A stretch of 64,000 bases of DNA from JBJYIN01 sp046237015 (GCF_046237015.1 NZ_JBJYIN010000005.1:1-64000), one strand, 5' to 3'; positions 24,820 through 33,216 are shown, counted from the first letter of the stretch. Numbers and translations are program-made. Notes: generated by a model not told the origin, from the letters alone.

Positions 24820-26544
24820 CTAAATTTTAAGCACCCTTATGCCAAAATCTAGCGGGTTCACAATGCCTTCCAGCGTACCAACCTGAGCCAGATCGCCTTT
24901 GGACACAATGCTGCTGATATTCGTATCGGGAAAGCGAAGATCTTTAACAAGGTGTACAACGGTAGGCCGACCTTTATTATTGATATCCACAATCCATCCC
25001 AAAAAGCCTCCCGAATATTTCGCCAAACTACCGATCGGGTAAAAACCATAAATCTGAACATATTTGACCAAAATGCCCCTATCGTAGGCCGCATTAGCCT
25101 CGTAGATTTTTCGATAGGCCGCCAACGGTGTGCGAGGAGAGACGCCATTACGCGCATACCTGAGCCTATTAATCGCTTTGATCACCGAAACCACGCGAAT
25201 TAACGCCGAAAGTTGATCACCGGATTTACCGGCCGGATAGCCAGTACCATCCAGACGCTCGTTAGCATTTTTAATCACATCGTAGCAAGTCGGCGTTGGC
25301 GTCCAGCCCAATTCGCGTAATTTCGCACAAAGCTCCGCCACATGACCACGGAGAATCGCTTTCTGCGCCGGATTCATATTTACTTTTAGTGAAGGAAGAT
25401 TGGCGTTGACCAGCAATGGTTTGCCCATGGTGTGCAAGATGGCTCCCAACACAGCTTCACGAACCTGAGGATCATGTGGATCGGCAATCAGCAGCAAATC
25501 GGCCAGTTTTCCCGCAACCTGAACGGCATGCCTGACCCAATCAGCTTCGTCACGCAGGGACGACAGAGCATACAGAAATGCTTTGCGATCTTTTTTGACC
25601 AGATAAAGTAAGGTATCAACGCAATCATAAAAGATTTCGATGAGCAGTTGATTGCGAGTTTTCATGTACATGAGCCCAATCTGCAACCGATGGGCCACTT
25701 CCATGACCCCTTGTTCCATTGGCGTTTGGCGAGTACGTTTCTCTCTATCCTGACTTTCTCGCTGCAACATGGTCTTCTCCCTGATACCAGGAACAAATAG
25801 AGGGGACGGGTATACCATACTGCCGGTAACGCCAGTCCGGTGTGCCGCTTCTCTTTCTGCCTCATTCGTATAGTGCAGCAGCGCCTCATCCTGAAGCGAA
25901 GACAGATTAGTGAATTGAATACCAACCGCGGCATAGCCGTTATTTCCAAAGGGGCGTATATGGCGAATTTTCCCCTCGGCAAAAAAACTCTCTCCGTTAG
26001 GAAACTCAATCGTAATACCCGGGATATCATGCCCGACTTCAATGGCAATACTTTCAACGAGATCAATTTCGACCATACAGCCGCCCGTTGACAAATTCCG
26101 CAGTTTGCCTGGCACGTTAAGTACGTGCATATAGACCTCAATACGGACGCGTGCCTGCATGCCAAGAATAAAGGGAATGCGAACCGCTCCCCGGTTTTCC
26201 GTCACAAAGACAGACTTTGGCAATTGACACTCAAGTCGATATAACATGTTGTCTGTTTTAGCCAACCGAACGGGAATATTACAAAGGCTATAAGTTTCAC
26301 GCTCAATCGCCTCTGTTCCTTTTAATGCTTCCAGATCAAAGTTTAAACTACCATCAGTCAGATATCGCTCAATATTCTCGCCTGCGTATTCTACCTCCAA
26401 TACCATATGGCTTTTGTCCAGACTTAACTCCGTCACATCTGCTTTCAGCGTATAGGGCATATCTTTCGCGTAGACAGACATCACATATGAGTGTTGCAAT
26501 AATGCACGAATAACATTAACGGATGGGGGAGTGAGATGTTCCAT
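24820..26544 (-). CDS. PilZ domain protein with degenerate HD-GYP domain
   Basis: I recognise the domains but no characterised protein. From the ATG at 26544 it is 574 aa; a frame nine codons longer opens at 26571 without a ribosome-binding site. A YcgR-like N-terminal region is followed by a PilZ domain with the c-di-GMP motifs RGAVR (residues 118-122) and NLSTGG (150-155). The second half resembles HD-GYP: the HD pair is HT (HTMGKPLL, about residue 371), HHE is replaced by NANE, but LDGTGYP is kept. A terminal YPIGSLAKYSGG module, common after HD-GYP, follows. It is probably a c-di-GMP receptor without phosphodiesterase activity. It lies between cysJ and queD, next to an EAL gene. Confidence 0.8.
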   Translation of the reverse strand: MEHLTPPSVNVIRALLQHSYVMSVYAKDMPYTLKADVTELSLDKSHMVLEVEYAGENIERYLTDGSLNFDLEALKGTEAIERETYSLCNIPVRLAKTDNMLYRLECQLPKSVFVTENRGAVRIPFILGMQARVRIEVYMHVLNVPGKLRNLSTGGCMVEIDLVESIAIEVGHDIPGITIEFPNGESFFAEGKIRHIRPFGNNGYAAVGIQFTNLSSLQDEALLHYTNEAEREAAHRTGVTGSMVYPSPLFVPGIREKTMLQRESQDREKRTRQTPMEQGVMEVAHRLQIGLMYMKTRNQLLIEIFYDCVDTLLYLVKKDRKAFLYALSSLRDEADWVRHAVQVAGKLADLLLIADPHDPQVREAVLGAILHTMGKPLLVNANLPSLKVNMNPAQKAILRGHVAELCAKLRELGWTPTPTCYDVIKNANERLDGTGYPAGKSGDQLSALIRVVSVIKAINRLRYARNGVSPRTPLAAYRKIYEANAAYDRGILVKYVQIYGFYPIGSLAKYSGGFLGWIVDINNKGRPTVVHLVKDLRFPDTNISSIVSKGDLAQVGTLEGIVNPLDFGIRVLKI

Positions 26545-27200
26545 ATAAGATATACCTATTAGTTCGATCATCTAAAAAATCAAAGAGGTCTTTCTTATTT
26601 AAAAACATCGAATATTCATTCGAATGATTAATTACTGTAGAAAAACCAACGCGTATCTGGAAAAACACTATCCAGTATGAATGCTGAGTTACTGTTAAAA
26701 CGACGTGTGTCTACGTTCATCTTTTAACCCTTGTCACAAAACACATCTGCATCGATTAGATTAGACCTGCTAAAGTAATTAAAAACGTATGAATCTTTGA
26801 TTACACATCATTAAGAATGAGAATGACTACTACATGAATCATCGACGAACTGATCTTCGCAAAATCGCTTATTACTCTAACAAGGATACCATGAGGTTAC
26901 AATGGTTCCCCATGTATACAAAATAGTTTAAATTCAATGAAAAAACCAACAAATAAGCCATTCAATAAAAACGAAAAAGCATTTAACTCCATTCCAAATA
27001 ATTTATCAGAGATAAAACACCAAAAACAACATAGATTTAAACGATCATTACGTTTTAAATGATAGCCAAAAACTATCAAAATAGAATTATCGATCATTTA
27101 AAACAATTTCCCAACATTCTAAATTAATGTGTAGAATTCAAAAAGCTATAGCACATAACTCCCGTTTTTACGAAAATGGAGAGGGTGATGAGTCAATAAA
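26545..27200. other. AT-rich noncoding region between the PilZ and EAL genes
   Basis: This 656-bp divergent intergenic region is very AT-rich. The only notable structure is a perfect 12-bp inverted repeat GTTTTAAATGAT (27052-27063) / ATCATTTAAAAC (27093-27104), with a smaller GATAG/CTATC pair inside its left part. It lies about 100 bp upstream of the EAL gene and could be a protein-binding site or hairpin. A 66-codon frame at 26897-27097 on the minus strand has no coding support. The region must contain both divergent promoters. Confidence 0.5.
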
Positions 27201-27941
27201 ATGAACACAATAACATTGAACATCGATGGGAAAATTCTTAGACTGACAGCAGAATTTCAACCGATCATTTATTTGCCACAAAATAAAATATTTCGCTACG
27301 AAGCGCTCGCCAGGTTTTATAACACAAGCGGTGTATTAGTCCACACGAAACAAACAATAGAAAAAATTGAAAAATGCAATGCCATTAATGAAGTAACCGA
27401 TTTCATATTTAGTGTTATTTGTAAGATTATAAAAATAAAAAGCAGCATAACAATATCATTTAATCTTTCTCATCTGCTCTTTAATGATACAGCCTATTTA
27501 GATACGCTGTACAAAATGTGTTTAGCGTACAATGTTCGCCCACAAAATATAGAGATAGAAATCAGCGAAAAAATAACCAGACAACAATTAATTGATGGCT
27601 TACACTTCTTAAGTAAGGCAAAGGCATATGGGTTCATGATCTCACTGGATGATTTTGGCGCAGGAAGTCTGGAGATCGACAGTCTCAATTTGTTTGATTT
27701 TGATACAATAAAAATAGATCGTTCACTCGTGGATGGCATCGGTGAAGACCTCACTAAAGCGAAAAGATTAAAGACTTTACTCAATAAGTTAATTCCTTTA
27801 GGAACCAATATAATCTGTGAAGGTGTTGAAACAGCCATCGATCTAAATCAACTTAATAAATATAGCCATATCGGTGTCCAAGGATATATTTTTTATCGCC
27901 CATTAACGCTAAATCAATTAAAGCTGCTAGAGGGATTCTAA
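27201..27941 (+). CDS. Stand-alone EAL domain c-di-GMP phosphodiesterase
   Basis: The protein is 246 aa and consists almost only of an EAL domain. The catalytic set appears complete: EAL itself at residues 34-36, Asn88 in SFNLS, Glu119 and Glu122 in EISE, Asp149-Asp150 in LDDFGAG, Lys170 in IKID, Glu206 in EGVE and Gln226 in VQGY. Active hydrolysis of c-di-GMP to pGpG is therefore likely. No membrane segment or sensor domain is seen. Base composition is more AT-rich than the neighbours, which hints at transfer. It is divergent from the PilZ/HD-GYP gene. Confidence 0.88.
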   Translation: MNTITLNIDGKILRLTAEFQPIIYLPQNKIFRYEALARFYNTSGVLVHTKQTIEKIEKCNAINEVTDFIFSVICKIIKIKSSITISFNLSHLLFNDTAYLDTLYKMCLAYNVRPQNIEIEISEKITRQQLIDGLHFLSKAKAYGFMISLDDFGAGSLEIDSLNLFDFDTIKIDRSLVDGIGEDLTKAKRLKTLLNKLIPLGTNIICEGVETAIDLNQLNKYSHIGVQGYIFYRPLTLNQLKLLEGF

Positions 27942-28042
27942 GCGCTCCCACACACTGTTCTATTTTCAATAGATATGGGGCTAACCAGCCCCACAATCAT
28001 GATGACACAATATGAAACAAGCCTGATTGGGAAGAATCAGTG

Positions 28043-28113
28043 CTTCAAACGGTAGTTTGAGGTAGTATGCAGCGGTTTTTTGCATACTATGTTCTGGTCT
28101 GTTTTTTCAGAAC
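28043..28113 (+). promoter_or_regulatory. Three consecutive hairpins in the queD leader
   Basis: Three stem-loops lie end to end just upstream of queD. These are CTTCAAAC-GGTA-GTTTGAGG (28043-28062), AGTATGCA with loop GCGGTTTTT and TGCATACT (28064-28088), and GTTCTG with loop GTCTGTTTTTT and CAGAAC (28091-28113). The last two carry T runs inside the loop. The queD start is 19 nt after the last stem. A structured leader or attenuator is possible. It does not match the preQ1 riboswitch pattern as I know it. Confidence 0.45.
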
Positions 28114-28131
28114 GAAACCGAGAGCCGTACT

Positions 28132-28494
28132 ATGGTCACTACACTATTTAAAGATTTTCAATTTGAAGCCGCTCATCGACTCCCACACGTCCCTGCCGGG
28201 CATAAATGTGGGCGTCTACACGGACATTCCTTTATGGTCCGATTGGAAATCACGGGTGAAGTCGATCCACATACCGGTTGGGTTATAGATTTCGCTGAAC
28301 TGAAAGCCGCGTTCAAACCCACTTGGGAAAGGCTCGATCATCACTATCTCAATGATATCCCCGGTTTAGAAAACCCGACCAGCGAAGTGCTGGCTCACTG
28401 GATTTGGCAAGAACTGAAACCCGCTCTACCGCAGTTAAGCGCCGTGATGGTAAAAGAAACCTGTACCGCAGGGTGCGTGTACAAAGGCGAATAA
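28132..28494 (+). CDS. queD: 6-carboxy-5,6,7,8-tetrahydropterin synthase
   Basis: QueD turns 7,8-dihydroneopterin triphosphate into carboxytetrahydropterin in the queuosine/7-deazaguanine pathway. The protein is 120 aa, a PTPS-type fold. The zinc histidines are in FEAAHRLP and GRLHGHSF, the catalytic residues in HKCGRLHGH and LDHHYLND, and KETCTAGC is near the end. queE, the next pathway enzyme, is encoded 0.7 kb away on the other strand. Confidence 0.95.
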   Translation: MVTTLFKDFQFEAAHRLPHVPAGHKCGRLHGHSFMVRLEITGEVDPHTGWVIDFAELKAAFKPTWERLDHHYLNDIPGLENPTSEVLAHWIWQELKPALPQLSAVMVKETCTAGCVYKGE

Positions 28495-28573
28495 ATTGCC
28501 TCGTTACATCTTTTTGTCACATATTTCCGTCATTCTCTATTCATGAGGCATTCATCATAAATAGGGGATTTTT

Positions 28574-29179
28574 ATGTTCTTTTCAGTCAGAAAGCTCATT
28601 GTCGCACTCTCGTTTTGTTCACTTTATGCAACGGCTGCACCGATAAATATTCTGGATTTTCCGCAGCCCAAAAACACCCCTGATGAGATTTATGCCGTAA
28701 CGGAAATCCCTGCTGGCAGTATGGTTAAGTATGAAACCGATGCTGATACCGGGTTTATTATTGCCGATCGTTTTCAATCTATGCCAGTAGCGTACCCGGC
28801 AAACTATGGCTCGCTCACCCAGTCATTAGGTGGCGATAACGATCCTCTCGACGTCATTTTTTACACCCGCGCTCCGTTGATCCCCGGTTCGTTAATCAAA
28901 TTGCGTCCGATTGGTATCCTGAAAATGATCGATGCTGGCGAAGTCGACGACAAGATTGTCGCAGTTCCAACCAGTAAGATCGATCCGACCTATGACAACA
29001 TCAACACTATCGCCGATTTGCCACCTATTGAGAAGGAGAGGTTACAGGCTTTCTTCCGGGTCTATAAACAATTACCTGCGGGAAGAAAAGTGGTTGAATT
29101 AAAAGGATTTGAAGATGTCAACGCCGCTAAAGCAGTCATTTCAGCGGCCCATGACAACTACACAAAAAATCACAAATAG
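28574..29179 (+). CDS. Exported family I inorganic pyrophosphatase
   Basis: The protein is 201 aa. It is a soluble-type inorganic pyrophosphatase with the signature DNDPLD (Asp88, Asp90, Asp93) and the conserved VAYPANYGSL, RPIGILKMIDAGEVDDKI and FFRVYKQLPAGRKV segments. Unlike the cytoplasmic Ppa it starts with a basic-hydrophobic signal peptide (MFFSVRKLIVALSFCSLYAT, then AAP), so it is probably periplasmic. Its likely role is to degrade external or released PPi; this is inference. Its stop abuts the stop of the convergent queE. Confidence 0.88.
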   Translation: MFFSVRKLIVALSFCSLYATAAPINILDFPQPKNTPDEIYAVTEIPAGSMVKYETDADTGFIIADRFQSMPVAYPANYGSLTQSLGGDNDPLDVIFYTRAPLIPGSLIKLRPIGILKMIDAGEVDDKIVAVPTSKIDPTYDNINTIADLPPIEKERLQAFFRVYKQLPAGRKVVELKGFEDVNAAKAVISAAHDNYTKNHK

Positions 29180-29851
29180 TCAGGCAATATTCAGATACTT
29201 ATGCGTCTGCATGGAAAGCCGCCAGTTACGGGCGATGCAGGTCTCAATGCACAGCTTAGTCGCATCTTCTTTCTGACTTATTGGCTGTAGCGCCACAATG
29301 CGCGGCTTATCATCATCAAGCCGCGCCAATAGCGCATCCAGCGCTTCAATGTCACGTTCGCGCGCCACCGGGTGTTTGATTTCATCCGCTCGTTGCAACG
29401 CCTGATCGAGCACCTTCATGCCACCGCGCATATTCACTTTCGGCGATACCGTCACCCAGGTTTTGGGCGAGCAACGCACATCGTGAGTGCCGCTGGTTTC
29501 AATCTGGCAACTGAAGCCCTGCTTTTCCAACTGTAGCGTCAGCGGTGCCAAATCATGGATACAGGGTTCTCCGCCGGTGATGACAATGTGACGCGCCGTG
29601 TAACCCTGTTGCGTCATCAGCGCCAAAATATCGTCCGCACTCGCCGCGCCCCAGGCGTCGTTTTCTTCCGTTTTTACCAGCACCTGATCCAATGAGATTT
29701 CCCGCTCTGCCAGTTTGTCCCAGGTGTGTTTGGTATCGCACCAGCTACAGCCTACCGGGCACCCTTGCAGGCGCACAAATACCGCCGGCACACCGGTAAA
29801 ATAACCTTCGCCCTGCAACGTCTGGAATACTTCATTAATCGGGTACTGCAT
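29180..29851 (-). CDS. queE: 7-carboxy-7-deazaguanine synthase
   Basis: QueE is a radical-SAM enzyme that converts carboxytetrahydropterin to CDG in queuosine synthesis. The [4Fe-4S] cysteines are in CPVGCSWC, near residue 30. The GGEPC motif and the C-terminal TSGTHDVRCSPKTWVTVSPK follow. The ATG at 29849-29851 (MQYPINEVFQTLQGEGYF) matches the E. coli start and length of 223 aa. An in-frame GTG lies three codons upstream. Confidence 0.95.
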   Translation of the reverse strand: MQYPINEVFQTLQGEGYFTGVPAVFVRLQGCPVGCSWCDTKHTWDKLAEREISLDQVLVKTEENDAWGAASADDILALMTQQGYTARHIVITGGEPCIHDLAPLTLQLEKQGFSCQIETSGTHDVRCSPKTWVTVSPKVNMRGGMKVLDQALQRADEIKHPVARERDIEALDALLARLDDDKPRIVALQPISQKEDATKLCIETCIARNWRLSMQTHKYLNIA

Positions 29852-30014
29852 GTTATTCACTGTCTCACTGGCTTAAAAAGGTATTATCGCAGATCGTCGC
29901 TCAGCACGCCAAACTGGGGAAGTTGAGTAATTCCGCTTGTACGATAATAATCAATCTGCTATTCAGATCTCGCCTGCCTCATCAACGTTTCATCTTTAAC
30001 AAGGATAAAAACCA

Positions 30015-30998
30015 ATGAAACTCTTGAAACCACTCGCGTTCTTGTTCCTATCATGTGCATTCTTCCCTGCCATTGCACAAACGCAGGAAGTTGCACAGGT
30101 AAAAACCCAGCCGGGCTATTACCGTATGATGTTGGGCCAATTTGAAATTACAGCGCTCTCTGACGGCACCAATACCATGCCGATGGATAAGCTCTTGCAA
30201 CGAACCCCACCGGAGAAAATTACCGAACTACTGGCAGAGAAATCACTCACACCACAGGTAGAAACCTCGATTAACGCCTATCTGATCAATACCGGAAAAC
30301 ATCTGGTGCTGGTGGATACGGGAAATGGCAAACAGCGTAACCCCAACGTGGGAAAAGTACGTCAGAATCTGATCGCAGCAGGCTACCATCCCGATCAAGT
30401 TGATACCGTGTTGATGACTCATCTACATGGCGACCACTTTGGCGGGTTGGTTCAGGATAATGAACTCACCTATCCAAATGCGACGGTTTATGTCAGCCAG
30501 CCTGAAACCGACTTCTGGCTTAGTCAGGAGAACCGGAAAAGTGCGCCAGAAAGCAGCAAATCCGCATTTCAGCGGGTACAGAGTACCTTTGACATCGTTC
30601 GCAATGCCAACAAGCTGAAAACCTTCCCAGCCCAGCAACTCGCCCTTTTACCCGGCATTACCGCGATTCCCAGCCCTGGTCATACACCGGGACACACCTC
30701 TTTTATGGTGGAGAGCGAAGGTAAAAAATTGCTGGTATGGGGAGATATCATTCATGCAGAAGCGGTGCAAATGAGCTTACCGGCCACCACCATCAGTTTT
30801 GACTCAAATATGGATCAGGCAACACTGTCACGTAATAGCGTGCTAGCCGATGCCGCCAGTCAGAATTACTGGGTTGCAGGCGCTCACCTGCCCTTCCCCG
30901 GAATTGGTCACGTAGGGACGCGTCTGGAACGCAACGGCACCACCAACGGCTATCGCTGGCTCCCGGCGAATTACAGCATGGCTGGGTTGTCACACTAA
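30015..30998 (+). CDS. Exported MBL-fold hydrolase, methyl parathion hydrolase-like (copy 1)
   Basis: The protein is 327 aa with a Sec signal peptide (about residues 1-21, FPAIAQ). It has a metallo-beta-lactamase fold: the metal motif THLHGDHFGG, then PGHTPGHT and WGDIIHAEAVQ. Its landmarks follow methyl parathion hydrolase closely: PGYYRMMLGQFEITALSDGT at the start, ETSINAYLINTG, LVDTG, DFWLSQ, LPFPGIGHVG and YRWLPANYS at the end. The natural substrate is unknown; lactones or esters are possible. It is close in sequence to the copy at 32042, with a LysR gene between them. Confidence 0.85.
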   Translation: MKLLKPLAFLFLSCAFFPAIAQTQEVAQVKTQPGYYRMMLGQFEITALSDGTNTMPMDKLLQRTPPEKITELLAEKSLTPQVETSINAYLINTGKHLVLVDTGNGKQRNPNVGKVRQNLIAAGYHPDQVDTVLMTHLHGDHFGGLVQDNELTYPNATVYVSQPETDFWLSQENRKSAPESSKSAFQRVQSTFDIVRNANKLKTFPAQQLALLPGITAIPSPGHTPGHTSFMVESEGKKLLVWGDIIHAEAVQMSLPATTISFDSNMDQATLSRNSVLADAASQNYWVAGAHLPFPGIGHVGTRLERNGTTNGYRWLPANYSMAGLSH

Positions 30999-31025
30999 TT
31001 CTCTTACCATCGCTCAAGCAGGAGG

Positions 31026-31946
31026 CTAGCCAACCTCCTGCTCTGCAATCACCTCAGAAATTTGCTCATATACCCATTTTATTGCCGGATTACTGTCCTG
31101 CCGGGCATGCCAAAGCGCCGAGAGCGTATACGTCGGTAACGCGAGCGGTACCGGGCTGTCGATCAGGCCATAATACTGACACCATAGCATCGCTAGTTTT
31201 TCAGGCACGGTAGCGACAGCAGGGGTATGCTGCAATATCCCCGGCAGCGCGGAGAAATGCGGCGTGGTGTAATGAATCGTCCTCGTCATTCCCTGTTTTT
31301 CCAACGTGTCATCTACGATGCCATGTGCACGTTCACGATACGTCACCAGTAAATGACGCTGCTGGCAGTATAGGTCCAACGAAAGAGGCTGCGGCAAAGC
31401 GAGTTGCTGCGGATGCCACAGCGCCCTGAATCCTGATGACATCAGGGCTTGTTGCTTCAACCAGCCAGCTTGTGAACTGGCGACGGATACCACCAGATCG
31501 ACACTGTCATTTTCCAGACGCTCCACATCTAAAAACGGGTCGGTCGCCACAAGGTTGATTCGTAAATGCGGGGCGTTGGTTTTGAGCCGTTTCAGCAGTA
31601 GCGGCATCAGCCAGATTTCCACCCAATCGGTCATGCCTAACGTAATCACACGTGAATCCGTCTGCGGATCAAACTTCTCAGGCTCACCCAAAATCGACTG
31701 TAAGTGTTCAAAAACGGGTGACAGCCGGGTCGCCAGATAATCCGCACGCGCCGTCGGACGCATTACCTGCCCAGTGCGAATAAACAGCGGATCGTCAAAC
31801 AGCGTGCGCAGACGCGCCAGCGCACCGCTCACGGCAGGCTGCCCCAAATGCAGCTTATCTGCCGCTACGGAGACACTTTGCTCACGATACAACACCAGAA
31901 ATGTCACTAGCAGATTTAAATCCACACCGCGGAAATCATTTTCCAT
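31026..31946 (-). CDS. LysR-family transcriptional regulator
   Basis: This LysR-type regulator is 306 aa. The N-terminal winged helix-turn-helix reads VDLNLLVTFLVLYREQSVSV followed by AADKLHLGQPAVSGALARLR. A periplasmic-binding-protein-like effector domain follows. The ATG at 31944-31946 (MENDFRGVDLNLL) fits the family, while the longer frame from 32018 runs through the intergenic region. It is divergent from the second hydrolase gene, with a perfect palindrome between them, so that gene is the likely target. Confidence 0.9.
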   Translation of the reverse strand: MENDFRGVDLNLLVTFLVLYREQSVSVAADKLHLGQPAVSGALARLRTLFDDPLFIRTGQVMRPTARADYLATRLSPVFEHLQSILGEPEKFDPQTDSRVITLGMTDWVEIWLMPLLLKRLKTNAPHLRINLVATDPFLDVERLENDSVDLVVSVASSQAGWLKQQALMSSGFRALWHPQQLALPQPLSLDLYCQQRHLLVTYRERAHGIVDDTLEKQGMTRTIHYTTPHFSALPGILQHTPAVATVPEKLAMLWCQYYGLIDSPVPLALPTYTLSALWHARQDSNPAIKWVYEQISEVIAEQEVG

Positions 31947-31957
31947 GATAGTAAGTA

Positions 31958-31975
31958 TCAAATTAATCAATTTGA
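31958..31975. promoter_or_regulatory. Candidate LysR operator
   Basis: TCAAATT-AATC-AATTTGA is a perfect 7-bp inverted repeat with a 4-bp centre, in the 95-bp gap between the divergent lysR gene and the second MBL hydrolase. A T-N11-A-type core fits the LysR site pattern. This is inference from position and symmetry. Confidence 0.5.
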
Positions 31976-32041
31976 ACAATAGTACTGTCAGACGAATAAT
32001 CCTTCCAGTCCCTGACAAACCGGATCACCTTCCAGGAATAC

Positions 32042-33031
32042 ATGATGAAAATAAATATTCTGAAACAGACGCTATTGTCTACCCTCTTACTCGCGGGAAT
32101 GCCCGTTATAGCCAATGCAGAAGCCATGCCTCAACTGAAAACTCAGGCACCAGGTTATTACCGGATGATGCTAGGCCAGTTTGAAATTACCGCCCTGTCT
32201 GACGGTACGGTCACTATTCCACTGGATAAACTGCTCACCCATATTTCTCATGAGGAAATGGCACATCTGCTGGCACAAAAAAATCTCCAGCCACAGATGG
32301 AAACCTCCATTAATGCGTATCTGATCAATACGGGTAAGCAGCTGATACTGGTCGACACGGGGGCCGGGCCGCTATTCGGTAAACAGGGAGGAAAATTACC
32401 CGACAACCTGCGGGCCGCAGGCTATCCACCCGAGAAGATCGACACCATTCTACTGACCCATATTCATGCCGACCATTCCGGCGGGGTGTCTCGTGACGGT
32501 AAACTGGTTTTCCCGAATGCCACCGTTTATGTTAACCAGAAGGATGTGGATTTTTGGCTTAACCCAGCCAACAGCGCACATGTACGGGATAGCGAGAAAC
32601 ACACGTTTGGACAATCTGAAGATTCACTTCACCCCGTCATTGCCGCCAAACGACTGAAAACCTTCTCCGGCAAGCAGCAGCTTTTCCCAGGTATTACCAC
32701 CGTGCCAGCACCGGGGCACACGCCGGGGCACAGCCTGTATCAGGTTGAAAGTGAAGGCCAGAAACTGACGCTGTGGGGCGATACGATCCATGCTGAAGCC
32801 GTACAATTTCCTCGCCCCATGACCACGATCGATTTCGATCGCAATATGGATGAAGCCGCAGAAGCGCGTTTGCAGATTCTGGCAGAGGCGGCACGCAATA
32901 ATGAATGGATTGGTGCGGCACACATTTCCTTCCCCGGTTTAGGCCAGGTCAAAGCAGTGTATGACGCTAACGGTAAACCAAGCGGCTACCGCTGGCTCCC
33001 AGTGAATTACAGCCTTTCAGGATTAAAGTAA
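32042..33031 (+). CDS. Exported MBL-fold hydrolase, methyl parathion hydrolase-like (copy 2)
   Basis: The protein is 329 aa with a Sec signal peptide ending near VIANA. It has the MBL motifs THIHADHSGG, PGHTPGHS and WGDTIHAEAVQF. The same methyl parathion hydrolase landmarks occur as in copy 1: GYYRMMLGQFEITALSDGT, ETSINAYLINTG, LVDTGAGPLFG, DFWL, HISFPGLGQV and YRWLPVNYS. The LFG after VDTGAG is shared with methyl parathion hydrolase and absent from copy 1, so copy 2 may be nearer the enzyme. An ERIC repeat begins about 50 bp after the stop. Confidence 0.86.
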   Translation: MMKINILKQTLLSTLLLAGMPVIANAEAMPQLKTQAPGYYRMMLGQFEITALSDGTVTIPLDKLLTHISHEEMAHLLAQKNLQPQMETSINAYLINTGKQLILVDTGAGPLFGKQGGKLPDNLRAAGYPPEKIDTILLTHIHADHSGGVSRDGKLVFPNATVYVNQKDVDFWLNPANSAHVRDSEKHTFGQSEDSLHPVIAAKRLKTFSGKQQLFPGITTVPAPGHTPGHSLYQVESEGQKLTLWGDTIHAEAVQFPRPMTTIDFDRNMDEAAEARLQILAEAARNNEWIGAAHISFPGLGQVKAVYDANGKPSGYRWLPVNYSLSGLK

Positions 33032-33082
33032 AATGCGGATAACAGCCCCCTTCGGCAAAGGGGGCCACTCTACGCAGGAAGC

Positions 33083-33209
33083 TATACCCAAAATAATTCG
33101 AGTTGCATGAAGGCGGAAAGTGAAGGAATCCCGATGAGCTTACTTGAGTAAGTGATTCGGGTGAGTGAGTGCAGCCAACGCACAAGCAACTTGAAGTATG
33201 ACGGGTATA
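33083..33209. repeat. ERIC/IRU element, 127 bp, intact
   Basis: The full-length 127-bp element runs from TATACCCAAAATAATTCGAG to TTGAAGTATGACGGGTATA, with the central inverted pair around AGCTTACTTGAGTAAGT. It lies 7 bp beyond the rhiN stop, between convergent genes. Confidence 0.92.
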
Positions 33210-33216
33210 TACGTTG

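Noticed and set aside
26897..27097. 66-codon minus-strand frame in the PilZ-EAL gap
   Set aside because: Very AT-rich, no good ribosome-binding site, phenylalanine-rich chance-like sequence.
28021..28131. preQ1 riboswitch upstream of queD
   Set aside because: The hairpins do not show the short H-type pseudoknot aptamer sequence with its A-rich tail; the structured leader is reported without a class name.
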